Source of the DNA: Diabrotica undecimpunctata | Taxonomy: Eukaryota > Arthropoda > Insecta > Coleoptera > Chrysomelidae | Assembly: GCF_040954645.1 (NCBI RefSeq) | Contig: NC_092803.1 | Coordinates: 119,119,461 to 119,183,460, forward strand | Length of the DNA: 64,000 nucleotides | Direction: 5' to 3' | Part shown: positions 44,665 to 54,850 of the stretch, piece after piece | How positions within the stretch are numbered: the stretch's first letter is position 1 | Layout of the letters: each line of letters starts with the position of its first letter | The notes under the pieces: generated by a model | What the model saw: only the letters and a program-made list of their open reading frames with translations | What the model was told of the DNA's origin: nothing | Databases searched by the model: none | Position numbers and translations under genes: made by a program

Positions 44665-46037
44665 TAACTATTTGTAGACAAGCTTTTATGTCTATTCATG
44701 GAATAAAGAAAAAAAAGAGGTGTTACAAAATTCACAAAAAATGACTGGAGTCACTCCTTAATATGAAAGGGGGGAATATAAAAACCATCTTTGAAAATTT
44801 AAAAATTAGAATTCTACGTTCTTGAAACAATATATGAACATATAAAGTCATTTAAAGGTAGGAAAAGCCACTACAGTGTGAATGATAGTAAAAAATTATA
44901 CTTACCTGAAGACTTTAATTAAAAAAAATGTTCAAAATGTTTTGCGAGTTAAACTCTTGAAAATATCTTACGAGTCGTACAGAACAGTCTTTAATACAAA
45001 ATTTAACATAACGTTTGGATATCCCAAAACCAATACATGTAGTTCCTGCGATAAGTTTCTTATAAAAATAAAATGTCTTCAGTCTGAGGTTTTAAAAAGT
45101 TTCGATCTGGCTCAAAGTGAATGCTTGCAAAAGGAAATACGCCAGCTTAAAAAACAAAATGATGTACACAAAAGAAAGGCTGAGGCATTTTACAGTAGCA
45201 AAAGGACTGTGAAGAAAAAACGTGGAACCTTTGTGACTCACGCCTTTGCTAGTTATTTCTAGCTAGATTCAACTATTTGTCTCAATTTTGGAAAGAATCT
45301 TAGTGTCCCAAACATAACAACAAACGATGTTTACTATAAGAGCCAGCTGAACGTCTAAGCCCTTAATTTTCACATTTTATCTACAGCAAAAAGTGTGTTT
45401 TACATTTACCCGAAAACATTTGCCAAAAAGGAAAGCAACGATGTATGCTCAATGACAGATGACTTTCTATGGAATTTTATGGATGTACAAGTAAGATCGC
45501 TTGAAATATTCTGCAAATCGTGTGAGGGATAAAATACAAGTTACACCATGTTTTTTTTTAATATATTGTTCACAATACACGTAAATGTGATTATGTTAGT
45601 TAAAGTTACTTTTCCTATTCGTGGTTATTCCTACATGTAACTGGATAAAAATATGGGCTTAATAAGCTCAAAAATCAATCCTGCTTTCGAGCATAGACGA
45701 ATTTTTTTTAGTACTAAAACAGAATATTTGAAAAAATGCCCTTTCAGTTCTCGTCAAATTCTATAATTAGAAATACATCAGCATGGGAGTCAGCAATCAT
45801 GAGGGAAAAAGAAAGTAAGCGAAAGGGACCTGCGCTACTACAAAATGAATTTGTACTTTCTCCGTATTATTATTCAGGTATAAAAAAATATTAATTCTTG
45901 AAATAATATATTAAACAACAGCATTATTTTTAGGATTGATACCAATCTCGGCTAAAAAATTTAAATGTCTAGAAGATTTAAAACGATTTTGTGGTGACGA
46001 AGCAAAACAATTTTTTGATAACGTACCCAAGAATTAG
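44665..46037 (+). pseudogene. Transposase-like protein gene of an unnamed insect family, with one visible intron
   Basis: Blocks in order: AFMSIHGIKKKK (44675), SFKGRKSHYSVNDSKKLYLP (44845), YESYRTVFNTKFNITFGYPK (44970), TNTCSSCDKFL, a Lys-rich helical stretch (45120-45230), LSVPNITTNDVYYKSQLNV (45300), SVFYIYPKTFAKKESNDVCS (45390), VRSLEIFCKSCEG (45490), FPIRGYSYM (45612), DKNMGLI, and NEFVLSPYYYSG. A GT-AG intron (about 45880-45934) joins to LIPISAKKFKCLEDLKRFCG and the stop at about 46037. Stops at 45261 and elsewhere and frameshifts make it a pseudogene. I remember similar proteins from insect gene sets but cannot name the superfamily. FCKSC and DKNMGL may mark degenerate catalytic positions. 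Confidence 0.55.
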
Positions 46038-46316
46038 AATTATTTCGTATTAATACCTTTTGTCTGCTTGTTATTTTAACTTGTTTTTTTTTACTTGGCT
46101 CCTTTAGGCCTATCATGTTTGGTGGTTTGACCAATTAAGCCTTATGCTCTTTTTGCATGATATCAATATAAGTTTAATTTCTTGTGTGTTTCATTAATTA
46201 CCCAAGTAACTGATCCACACAACAAAGCTTATGATAACCATCAAGAATTTATCAATAACTGATTTTAAAATTTAAACTTTGTTTTGTACAAAGTAAACAT
46301 TGGGTGATTTAGCTCT

Positions 46317-46475
46317 TTATGGACCTGTACCCTTCATATTATCAGTTAAAACCATTTCATGGACTTTCTGTTTTGTGGTGTAACTACATGGGAGGGTTAC
46401 AGTACATGGTTCATCTAATAGAGATACACAGTTACTACGAAATTCACGGAACCAAAGTTTAACAGTGTATAGTCT
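46317..46475 (-). pseudogene. Mariner transposase N-terminal helix-turn-helix fragment
   Basis: The frame reads TVKLWFREFRSNCVSLLDEP, then TTKQKVHEMVLTDNMKG. Mariner transposases have TVxRWFxEFRxGRxSxxDEP followed by xxxEKVHxMVLxDRRLKV at this place, the linker between the two N-terminal DNA-binding helices. Only some 50 codons remain. It is on the same strand as the mariner at 43.7-44.6 kb but could not be its N-terminus, since another gene lies between. Confidence 0.65.
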
Positions 46476-46547
46476 GAGGAGAATTAGTTTATAATATTTA
46501 TCTAGCTTTTCTTTCGTTTCCTTTTTCTTTTTATTAATCAAATACTA

Positions 46548-46800
46548 CTACTACTATCGGTTTACAGCGTTCTCCGACGCCTTGCGACTCCTAACCGCCA
46601 TTCTTCTCTATTCAGCCATAGGCCTGGAGGGATTTCTCTTTCCTCTAGTTCTTTTTCAATTCCCTCTCTCCAGCTTTTTCTCGGCCTTCCTCTTTTCCTT
46701 CTCCCTTGTGGTGTCCACGTCAAAATCTGTTTTGGAATCCTGTCATCTGGCATTCTCTGTACATGGCCGTACCATATTAAAATTTTACCATATTCTCATT
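46548..46800 (-). mobile_element. LINE C-terminal fragment with TAG-repeat tail
   Basis: The minus-strand frame reads [40 protein letters not shown] and [14 protein letters not shown] before the stop. It is the last part of a LINE ORF of the RLxWxGHVxRMPDDRxPK type. The element ends in TAG repeats (CTA on the plus strand, 46542-46556), unlike the AAG tails of other RTE copies here. The frame has no stops over 63 codons, so it is fairly young, but strongly 5'-truncated. Confidence 0.75.
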
Positions 46801-47844
46801 TTCTTCAAAATACCATTTCTCAAATAATATTGTTTAATGAGAGATCGAAAATCGTTTTCTCCATAAGCGTCATTTTTCCAAACACATTAATTTTATGAAG
46901 CTATCAAAAATAGAGTAATAGCTGCATCGCGCTAAAATTTGATATAAATGTATAAAAATGCATGACTTTCTCGTACTAATGTTTTTTTTTAGATCGCAGC
47001 ACCCTATCGGCGAAGGTCTTTACTTATCAGACCACTAGATATTTCTTATAATTTTGTATTTTTTCTTCCAAAAATTTATTTATAAGCATTCTGTCTTCGT
47101 CCTCCATCGTTTTCAAAAACATTTAGGCTCTGTATGCAGGAGGCAATTAAAGGTAATTAATAGCAACAAACTTGATTAACAATTATTTTTAAGCTGTAAA
47201 AGTAAAAAGTAAGCACATTTAAATCAAGAATAAAATTTAAATATAAACAATGTAAAGTAGTGTGATTATTTAATGTTTAAAATTCCGCTACAATATATTC
47301 ATCCAGTTTAAATAATTTCGTTTGTGTTTCATGATTTTGTTTCATCGTTTTCCTGGTTACAGGTCAAAGCCTCCCGATTCCATAAAGAATTTTATTGTGT
47401 GTTAAAGCACCATCGACAATTTACGGAATTCTGTAAACACAGAACTGAATTTTGCGGTGACAAACATTTACATCCGCATTAAATTCTAAGAGCACAAAGG
47501 TAACTTTTCTTGCTTTCGAAATTATTTATCCGCAATTCGGATGCCTAGCCAAATAAAACTCCACCATCGACCCGTAAAAACACAAGATCTAACTTAAAAG
47601 TAAATAGGCAAACTGCACTCAACTGTTTTTAATAATATGGATTATATTTATTTAAAACAATATTAATTTGATCAACTTTTACATAAAAATTTGGGTGTTG
47701 TTATTTAACCTTTATCATCACTCTCATTATCACCACTGTCTTAATGCCCCCCATATTGCTTATAATTTTCTTTAGTATAAGACACAAAGACCAATACAAA
47801 TATTCATTCATTAACAACCGTGGACAAAGTTCTATGATAGATTA
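46801..47844. other. No recognisable gene
   Basis: AT-rich sequence; no ORF or repeat end that I can identify. Confidence 0.3.
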
Positions 47845-49832
47845 TGTTGTACCTAACAGAGCTACTTCACACCGAATAGAGCAGACACAAACAAAAATTA
47901 AAGTCAAATGACTAAATACGGAATCTACGAAATACTTATACAGAAAAAAAATATTCGAGAAGATCGAATCGAACGAAAAAAAGATCGAAAGGAATATAAT
48001 ATTAGAAAATGATAACATCAAGGAAAGCTGGGAAAAACTCAAAAATCACATAATTAACGAAGCAACATAATCACTTGAAAAAGCAAAGTAACAAATACTA
48101 ACATATCAATAAAACACCCCATGGTTTACAGAAAAAGTAAAGACATAATGTAAATAAAAGAAGAAAGTCGGTTTACAATACAGAACATAACAAACATAAC
48201 AGGCATATAACCACTATAAACGAGTCAGAAATGAAATACTTTAGTTAGACAAATAAAAAGGGAACACTGTTAGAGCTTTCCAAAACAGATGGAACACGAG
48301 TTCTACGGAATATAGAAAGAAATATGAAGATTAATCACAGGACAAAAAAAGAGGTGAACGAACTAATAAAAACGAAACACGTACAGAACGAAACATAGGC
48401 AGACTACTTTCCATTCCTATTTGCTAAAGGTGACGATATTGAACTACAAAAAACCAGAAATGACGACAAATAAAGAAATAAATAGTTGGGTAAAAGAGGT
48501 AAAGGAAGCATTAAGGACATTAAAAGATAGAAAATTACTAGAAGAGGACAGAATATCAAACGAACTTCTAAAGTACAGAGGACCAGATCTAACCAAACAA
48601 CTATTAAAACTATTTCAAAAAAATAATTGAAAAAAACAAAATTTCTCAAAAATGAAGATCATGCATCCTAACAGCTCTCTTTAAGAAGGGAGACAAATCG
48701 GAAAATAACACTTACATTTACAACCAAAGTTATAACAAGTATACTGAATAAAATTTTAACACTAGCAGAAAAACAACAAGTGCAAGAGAAATTATTATAA
48801 TGCAACAAACCGGCACATATATCTTTTGTGGACCTTAAGAAGACATTTGAACAGGTCAAATTAACGGATGTGATCCACTCATTGTAGCAAGAGAGAAACA
48901 TCTAGGAATAATCAAAACGGTCGAAAATCTCTACCAAAACAACGCAATAAAAGTAAAAGTAAAAGAAGAAGTAACTAAACCTATTGAAGCTGGCAATGGC
49001 ATAAGTCAGGGAGATTACCTAAGTCTTCTATTGTTCAACCTAACTATGGACGAAATAATAAAAAAAGTAAGAACTAAAAAAGGATAATCAAATGAGAGAA
49101 AAACACTCTTTCAGAATGAAGATAATTTACAACGTATACTGCACCAATTTAATATAATCGCAAGAAAGTTTATCATGTTAATTTCCTCAAAGAAGACAAA
49201 ATACATGGTTATAACAGCAAATTTACTAAGATATAAATTGGAGCTGGAAGGTCAGATAATGGAACAAGTGATAATGGAGTTTAAATACCTAGGCATCACA
49301 TTATTTAGCTACGGAAATCCTGAAACAGAAGAACGGAAGATTAAGTAAATAGAGCAAACAGAGCCACAGGTTGCCGAATGGAACAATATGGAGAAATAAA
49401 AATATCGGAAGGAAATTAGAGGCAGAATTTACAAAACAGTCATCAGACCAACAATTAAATACGCGGTAAAAACGCAACCTGAGGGGAGAAAAAGGATGTT
49501 AAAAACGGTAGAGATTAAAACACTTAGGAAAAATTGATGGAAAACGGACAGAGCTATTGGACAGAGCTCAAAGTACAGATATATGACGTATGTACAAGGT
49601 GGAGAATATCAAGCACATAGTAAGAAATAGAAGAGTAAAATGGAACGATCATATAAGCCAAATGACATAAAATAGACTAGTAAAGACAACAAGAGACGGT
49701 TCTCCAATTATCCAATTCTCCAGGCAATTAGTAGAAAGACCACATACACAATGAAACGACAACTTACTGGAGGCACATTGAATAACAGACAGAATCATGT
49801 CTGCATAAAAAGTATTAGAAGAAGAAGATTTA
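47845..49832 (+). mobile_element. RTE-like LINE, linker to 3' end, many breaks
   Basis: The linker (IKESWEKLKNHIINEA, TPWFTEKVKT, YNHYKRVRNEI) is followed by WVKEVKEALRTLKDRKLLEE and ISNELLKYRG (48480-48590), FVDLKKTFEQVKLTDVIHSL (48830; first catalytic Asp), KVKVKEEVTKPIEAGNGISQ (48950) and LLFNLTMDEIIKKVR. The YADD box is not visible because of a deletion at about 49090. SSKKTKYMVITANLLRYKLE, EQVIMEFKYLGITLFSYGNP (49265), RGRIYKTVIRPTIKYAVKTQ, and a 3' end with AGAAGAAG complete it. KYLGITLFSYG relates it to the elements at 13.5 and 35.2 kb. Endonuclease missing. Confidence 0.85.
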
Positions 49833-51344
49833 CCATAATTAAGTAAAGTATCTCCGATAAACTGACAGGTGTTTTGGATTGAGTAAATAAGTGACGATTC
49901 AACTGACCAACTGAAGTTAGTTAGTTCTGTCAAAAAAAAATATTTTGTTAACGCTTTGGGTGGGTAGCTGCAATTGATAAGTTAAAAATTCTAGGAAATA
50001 CACCGATTTAAATTTCATAACTACGAAATTGCTGATACGCACACGAAAAATGTTAATTATCGTGAAATTTACTTAGAACAAAAAAAAAACAAACAAAAAT
50101 AAAAAATAGTTAAATATTATGAAATGATTAAAATCAGAAAGTTGATTTAAAATCCTTTATAAAAGGTATATAAATTAAAATCGCTTTCGGGTTACATCAC
50201 AGAACGTTTTCGGACTAAAAAGCCCATCATCGGTGCTTTGTTACTCGGTGCACATAAGTTAAGCCACTAAATACCTGAGTAAAAACCCTCCAGATGGTAC
50301 AAAATTTAATATGTCTTACATTTTATTTCAAATTATTTTGTGATGTTTGAATATTTCTCAGATAACCTACATGGCAATGTAAGACTACCACTAAGAGTTG
50401 ATGTTGACCCTCAGACGATGTCTAATGGGTTTTAGATAGCAACTACACATATTTGTAGGCAGAACATATGAGCAGAACAATCAAATCTAACCTTATATCT
50501 AAAGCAACTATTAAAATCGATGACCCTCAATTTATGGAAATAAAAATGGAAAAGAAGAAAACTAAAAGAGATAAAAGAAGTTACTGGTGTATAGAACCAT
50601 TCATGGATCCTATTTCACTTTACTTATGAACGTCTCATCACGCATACTCAAGCAACAAAATGCAGTAAGTGTAATAAAATAATACTAAAAAAGTGCAATA
50701 ACAATAAAAAATGTGCTAAGAGAATGTAGTGAATTTGAGGCTTACATACAATTACCTAGATATTCAAACTAAATATAATACCTAAAACAATATCTAGATC
50801 AAAATTCTAGATATTCAAACAATTTGAAAGACATTTAACCTTCAAACCGACTGTAAACCTCTTTTCCAATTTCTTAACAAATGTAACTTAGCAAGTTAAA
50901 AATAATGTACTTAAATTTATACTTTGTACACCTATTGCATTTTCTTCGCCCTGCTAAAGAGCTTCGTAGCTACTGCGGTTATTTTTAAAAAGCAGCGTAT
51001 AGTGCAAGTAGTACACATTCATATTTGTGTAATAAATTACTAGAACCTAAGAGATACTACTAAGTTTGTTCTTAGTTTTATTTTTAATAATAATTAAGGT
51101 TGAAAATTTATAACAAAATATTGATTGGTCAGATTGTAATGTTCAAAAGCATCTTATTCGTGTCTATTAAATAAAAAAAATTACACAGTTTATCAATTTC
51201 TCTTCAATCTCTATTTTAAATCTTATTGGTTCCTTGAATACAGTTAGGTATTCCGTATTATCTGTACATAGAATTATATTACATTCGTTAACAATCGGAT
51301 TAAATGTATGTGTATGTTCAGATTGTGAATATGTATGTGTATGT
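49833..51344. other. No recognisable gene; contains a ribozyme-like motif
   Basis: Mostly AT-rich sequence. The segment 50183-50250 carries a hammerhead-like arrangement on the minus strand, listed separately. ATGTATGTGTATGTTCAGA is present twice near 51305-51350. Confidence 0.35.
50195..50240 (-). ncRNA. Hammerhead-ribozyme-like motif, degenerate candidate
   Basis: On the minus strand, CCGATGA (50233-50227; one base off CUGAUGA) is followed by a T, the hairpin GGGCT/AGTCC with a T-rich loop (50225-50212), then GAAA and AACGTT before C. AACGTT is self-complementary and ends in U followed by C, which fits the short stem III and cleavage site of dimer-acting hammerheads. Like the 15.3-kb motif it has an extra T between core and stem II. 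Confidence 0.3.
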
Positions 51345-51540
51345 TCAGAATAAGCCTCAATTAAAGGTTAAAGTACGTTTATTGACGTTTCAATTTTCAC
51401 TTCGGAAATCATTGTCAAAATACAAACATTAGTAAAATTCAATTTTACTAATGTCTGTATTTTGAGAACGATTTCCAAAGTGTAAATTGAAACGTCAATA
51501 AACGTACTTTAACCTTTAATTGTGGCTTATTCCCATTTAA
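51345..51540. repeat. Inverted pair of a short repeat (about 195 bp palindrome)
   Basis: The left half begins GAATAAGCCTCAATTAAAGG and the right half ends CCTTTAATTGTGGCTTATTC. The arms share AAAGTACGTTTATTGACGTT and its complement and pair almost completely over about 90 bp. A single copy of the same unit is present at 54.13-54.24 kb. Confidence 0.8.
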
Positions 51541-52061
51541 ATTATTTTTTTCATATTTACTAATTTGTTGCCTGTTCAATTGAAGCTCATCTATGGTCAT
51601 GTCAACTTTGGAAACAATTATAATCACTTAACTGACATTTTACAATGTTAGAGATCTTTGTAATATTCTTACTGATCAGTTTCTATCATACCTAACGCCT
51701 AAAAATGGCGTTTTTTGTTAACAATTCGTCCAAATGTAATCAGCGTGTGGAAAAAACATTTGTTTTCAACTATGAAGGACCCTTGCTCATAGAGTTTACA
51801 TCATCTAGAGTTTATATCAACGCAAACCTTTTTAACAAAACCAACCCATTAGCGCCTACAGTCACCATATGGACCCAACTGTAAAGGTATTGTTTAACAC
51901 AATAAAATTATAATAAAACAGGCAACCAACATTACATTTACCGCATATATACTTTATTTAGACTTGTCTGAATCTGCGTTGATGAATACTCATCAGTATT
52001 TTATTAGATTTCACAAGCTAAGGAAGTTAGAAAATCGTGTTATAGTAAAAAGTGTTCGATA

Positions 52062-54120
52062 ATGGACATCCGATTTATGTAAGTAAATTTTCAGTACCTT
52101 TTTTTGGGCATACTAGGATCAAATCAATTTTACTTATTTTGAAAGATCTTAAAATATAACTTAGTGTGCATATTTTGGTATCAAATCTTTTTATAATTTC
52201 AGTGGAATTACACTACAGGAGGCTTTAAATATCGCATATGAAGAAGATGATGTAACAGACATTTTTATTGAGCCGCCTGAATCAAATTTCCTCACGGATG
52301 AGAATTTAGGTGACGAAGACGAAGGTGGTGACCCGGATAACTTGAATCCTCGTCAACTTCGTGCAGGTGCGGAAGTTGTATTTACAGACTCTGAATGTCT
52401 AGGAGGTGTACAATCAGACCTAGAAGCAAGCTATGATAAGGATTTACAGAACATAAATAGTTCTTATGAAATAAAAACTAATACAAATCCCCGAATGGTA
52501 ATTGATCTGCCAGAACCTACAACTTATATTGACGGAGACCTTCATTATACGCCGCGCAACTTTCCAAAAGGGGATTACAGTAAATATTTAGAGATGAGTT
52601 GTGTGCAACTGTTTTAATTATTTATTACTGATGAGTTGCTAGAAATGATAGTGTCTGAAACAACAAAATATGCTCTACTGATAAATCAACCGAACCCTAA
52701 CGTGACACTTCCTGAATTAAAAGTATTTATGGCAATTCTCTTAGTAAGCGGATATATTAAGCTACCATCTAAAAGAAGCTACTGGGAGAGAAGCCCTGAC
52801 ATGCAAAATATTCTGGTGTCTGATGCCATGAGACGTGAAAGGTTTTTACAAATTTGTCGTTTACTTCATTTTGCAGACAATAATAATATAGATAAAAATG
52901 ACAAAATGTACAAACTAAGATCACTTACAGATATGTAAAAAAAATCGTTCATAGAGCATTTTGTCCCAGAAGAAAATATAGCTTATGATGAATCGATGAT
53001 ACGCTACTTTGGGCATCATGGATGCAAACAGTTTATCAGAGGAAAGCCTGTAAGGTTTGGCTATAAGGTGTGTTGTATGAATACACCTAGTGGATATTTG
53101 ATAAACTTTGGAGTATATCAGGGAAAAAATCCTAGATCTAATGAAGAATATCAAAAATATTTCGGAAAAGCGCAGTTCCCATGGTACAGATGATCGAAGA
53201 ACTGGGTGACAAAGGATCTCTGAGATACAAGTTTTTCGTTGATAATTTATTTAATAGTACAAACTTCTTAAGTACTCTAAAAGCTAATGGGTACGAGGTT
53301 ACAGGTACTGTGAGGGATAATAGAATTTCTAGAAATTGTCCACTTGTTATCAAAAAGACGACGAAAAAGAGGGCACGAGGAGAATATTGTTCAACATTGA
53401 ATAAGGAGACTGGTATTAAGTATGTTCGCTGGAGGGACAACAAAGTTGTAACAGCTGCAAGCACATGTTTTGGTGTTCAGCCGGTCAAAAATGTGGAAAG
53501 ATATTCCAAAAAGGATAGCAAGACAATACAAGTACCTAGGCCATATCTGCTTTCGCAGTATAATAACAGCATGGGATGAACTGATCTCATGGACAGTAAT
53601 ATATCTTGGTAAGAAATGAAGAGCAATGTTTATATAAATGAAAATATATGGGTAATTTTTTTTTCAGTTACCGAGCCGGCATACGTTCAAAAAAATGGTA
53701 CTGGCCAATATTTACGTACCTCATAGACGCAGCTCTTCAAAATGCTTGGAAGATATGTGAGAAATGTGGGAAGAATATTAGTCTCTTAGAGTTTAGAAGA
53801 AGTATTTGTCAGGTAAAAGTATTTTTATACAAAACTCAGAAAATATTTACGATTCATTCAATTTTTAGACCTACTTAACGACATATAAAGTCCCCGCTAA
53901 AAGAACTGGAAAAATAGGTAGAGCAGCAGGAAGTGATTTTCGAGTGTCTGACTGCGTCAGGTTTGACTCCAAGGATCATTGGATTATTTCTGTACCTGAG
54001 GGCAAAAGAAAGAGGTGCACCATGTGAGTTTGCAGTTCAAAAGGGCGTACAATATGTGAAAAATGCAACGTTGGGCTTTACATTTCATGTTTTAAACCAT
54101 TTCATACAAATGAGACAAAT
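52062..54120 (+). pseudogene. piggyBac transposase with introns, recently inactivated
   Basis: A mini-exon ATG (52062-52078, MDIRF) is followed by an intron (52079-52202, GTAAGT...CAG) and GITLQEALNIAYEEDD. The acidic N-terminus leads to the piggyBac core ([54 protein letters not shown] with the first catalytic Asp, RYKFFVDNLFNST with the second). NNSMG-stop-TDLMD holds the third. Introns at about 53610-53667 and 53814-53872 precede the last exons, which encode a Cys-rich finger (CTMC, then RTICEKCNVGLYISC in a shifted frame). Defects: stops at 52615, 52936 and 53577 and frameshifts near 53170 and 54025. Few lesions suggest recent activity. The transposase cuts at TTAA without leaving a footprint. 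Confidence 0.9.
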
Positions 54121-54124
54121 TAAT

Positions 54125-54291
54125 TACTATTTAACTGGGAATAAGCCACAATTAAAGGTTAAAATACGTTTATTGACGTTTCAATTTCCACTTCGGAAAT
54201 CGTTCTCAAAATACAAACATTAGTAAATTAAACAAATTTTGTTTTTGTTGAAATTTAAAATGCCACAAGAAAATAGCTTCAGAACAATAAA
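54125..54291 (+). mobile_element. Short retroposon-like repeat in piggyBac with 16-bp TSD
   Basis: AATGAGACAAATTAAT occurs at 54109-54124 and 54292-54307. The 167 bp between them contain the unit GGGAATAAGCCACAATTAAA and TATTGACGTTTCAATTTCCA seen also in the inverted pair at 51345-51540. The end CACAAGAAAATAGCTTCAGA resembles 35034-35060. A 16-bp TSD points to target-primed reverse transcription instead of cut-and-paste transposition. Confidence 0.8.
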
Positions 54292-54850
54292 AATGAGACA
54301 AATTAATGAATTGTTTCAATATTTGATCTTGCCAAACGCCTAGTGGTCCCGTATTTTTTCCCAAAAAATTTTTTTATTTCGGCTTAAATTTAACAAAAAT
54401 AAGTTGTTTTTACGTAGTTTTAAATAAAATTATTGCATATAAAAAGAATTTTCTTTTCTCGGCGCTAATGGGTTAAACAAGCTCCATCAAGCAATAAGAC
54501 GAAGACGTCCAGAGAAGCTCTCATGCAGTGTCATTTTTCTGCAGGACAATTCTCGGCCTCAGGTTACCAAGGTGGTGAAAGAAAATCTACAATGAAAGAA
54601 ATAGAGAATATTAGAGCATCCACCATATAGTCCAAATTTATTGGCTTGCGATCTTTGTGCCACTGAAAAAGGGTTTAAAAGGTAATCGTATTGAGTAGAG
54701 AAAGTATAAAATACCTTAAAGAAAGTATAAAAAGCAACGGTCACACGAATTATTTAAACAGGGTATACATCAGTTGGTGAAACAATGTGATATGCGCCGC
54801 CTTAATTGTAGTGGTAATTATTTATAGATACATAATGCAATTGTTTCTGG

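Larger units (their letters stand above)
51845..54472 (+). mobile_element. piggyBac DNA transposon in a TTAA site
   Basis: The ends are CCCATTAGCGCC (51845 on) and its complement GGCGCTAATGGG (ending 54472). TTAA follows on the right (54473-54476). On the left only AA precedes, with two Ts apparently lost, since the surrounding mariner frame requires ACC-TTAA there. Length is 2628 bp. It carries an exon-intron transposase gene with a handful of mutations and a secondary 167-bp insertion at 54125-54291. Confidence 0.92.
51738..54850 (+). pseudogene. Mariner transposase split by a piggyBac element
   Basis: The left part (51738-51842) reads VFNYEGPLLIEFTSSRVYIN, then ANLFNKT; the right part from 54473 reads LNKLHQAIRRRRPEKLSCSV, FLQDNSRPQVTKVVKENLQ (second Asp) and EHPPYSPNLLACDLCATEKG (third Asp). 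In mariner homologues an INAxxYCxTLxKLHxAI block is continuous, so the two pieces join in frame across the insertion. After about 54700 only weak similarity is left. One stop lies between VKENLQ and EHPPYS. The N-terminal DNA-binding part is not recognised. Confidence 0.8.
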
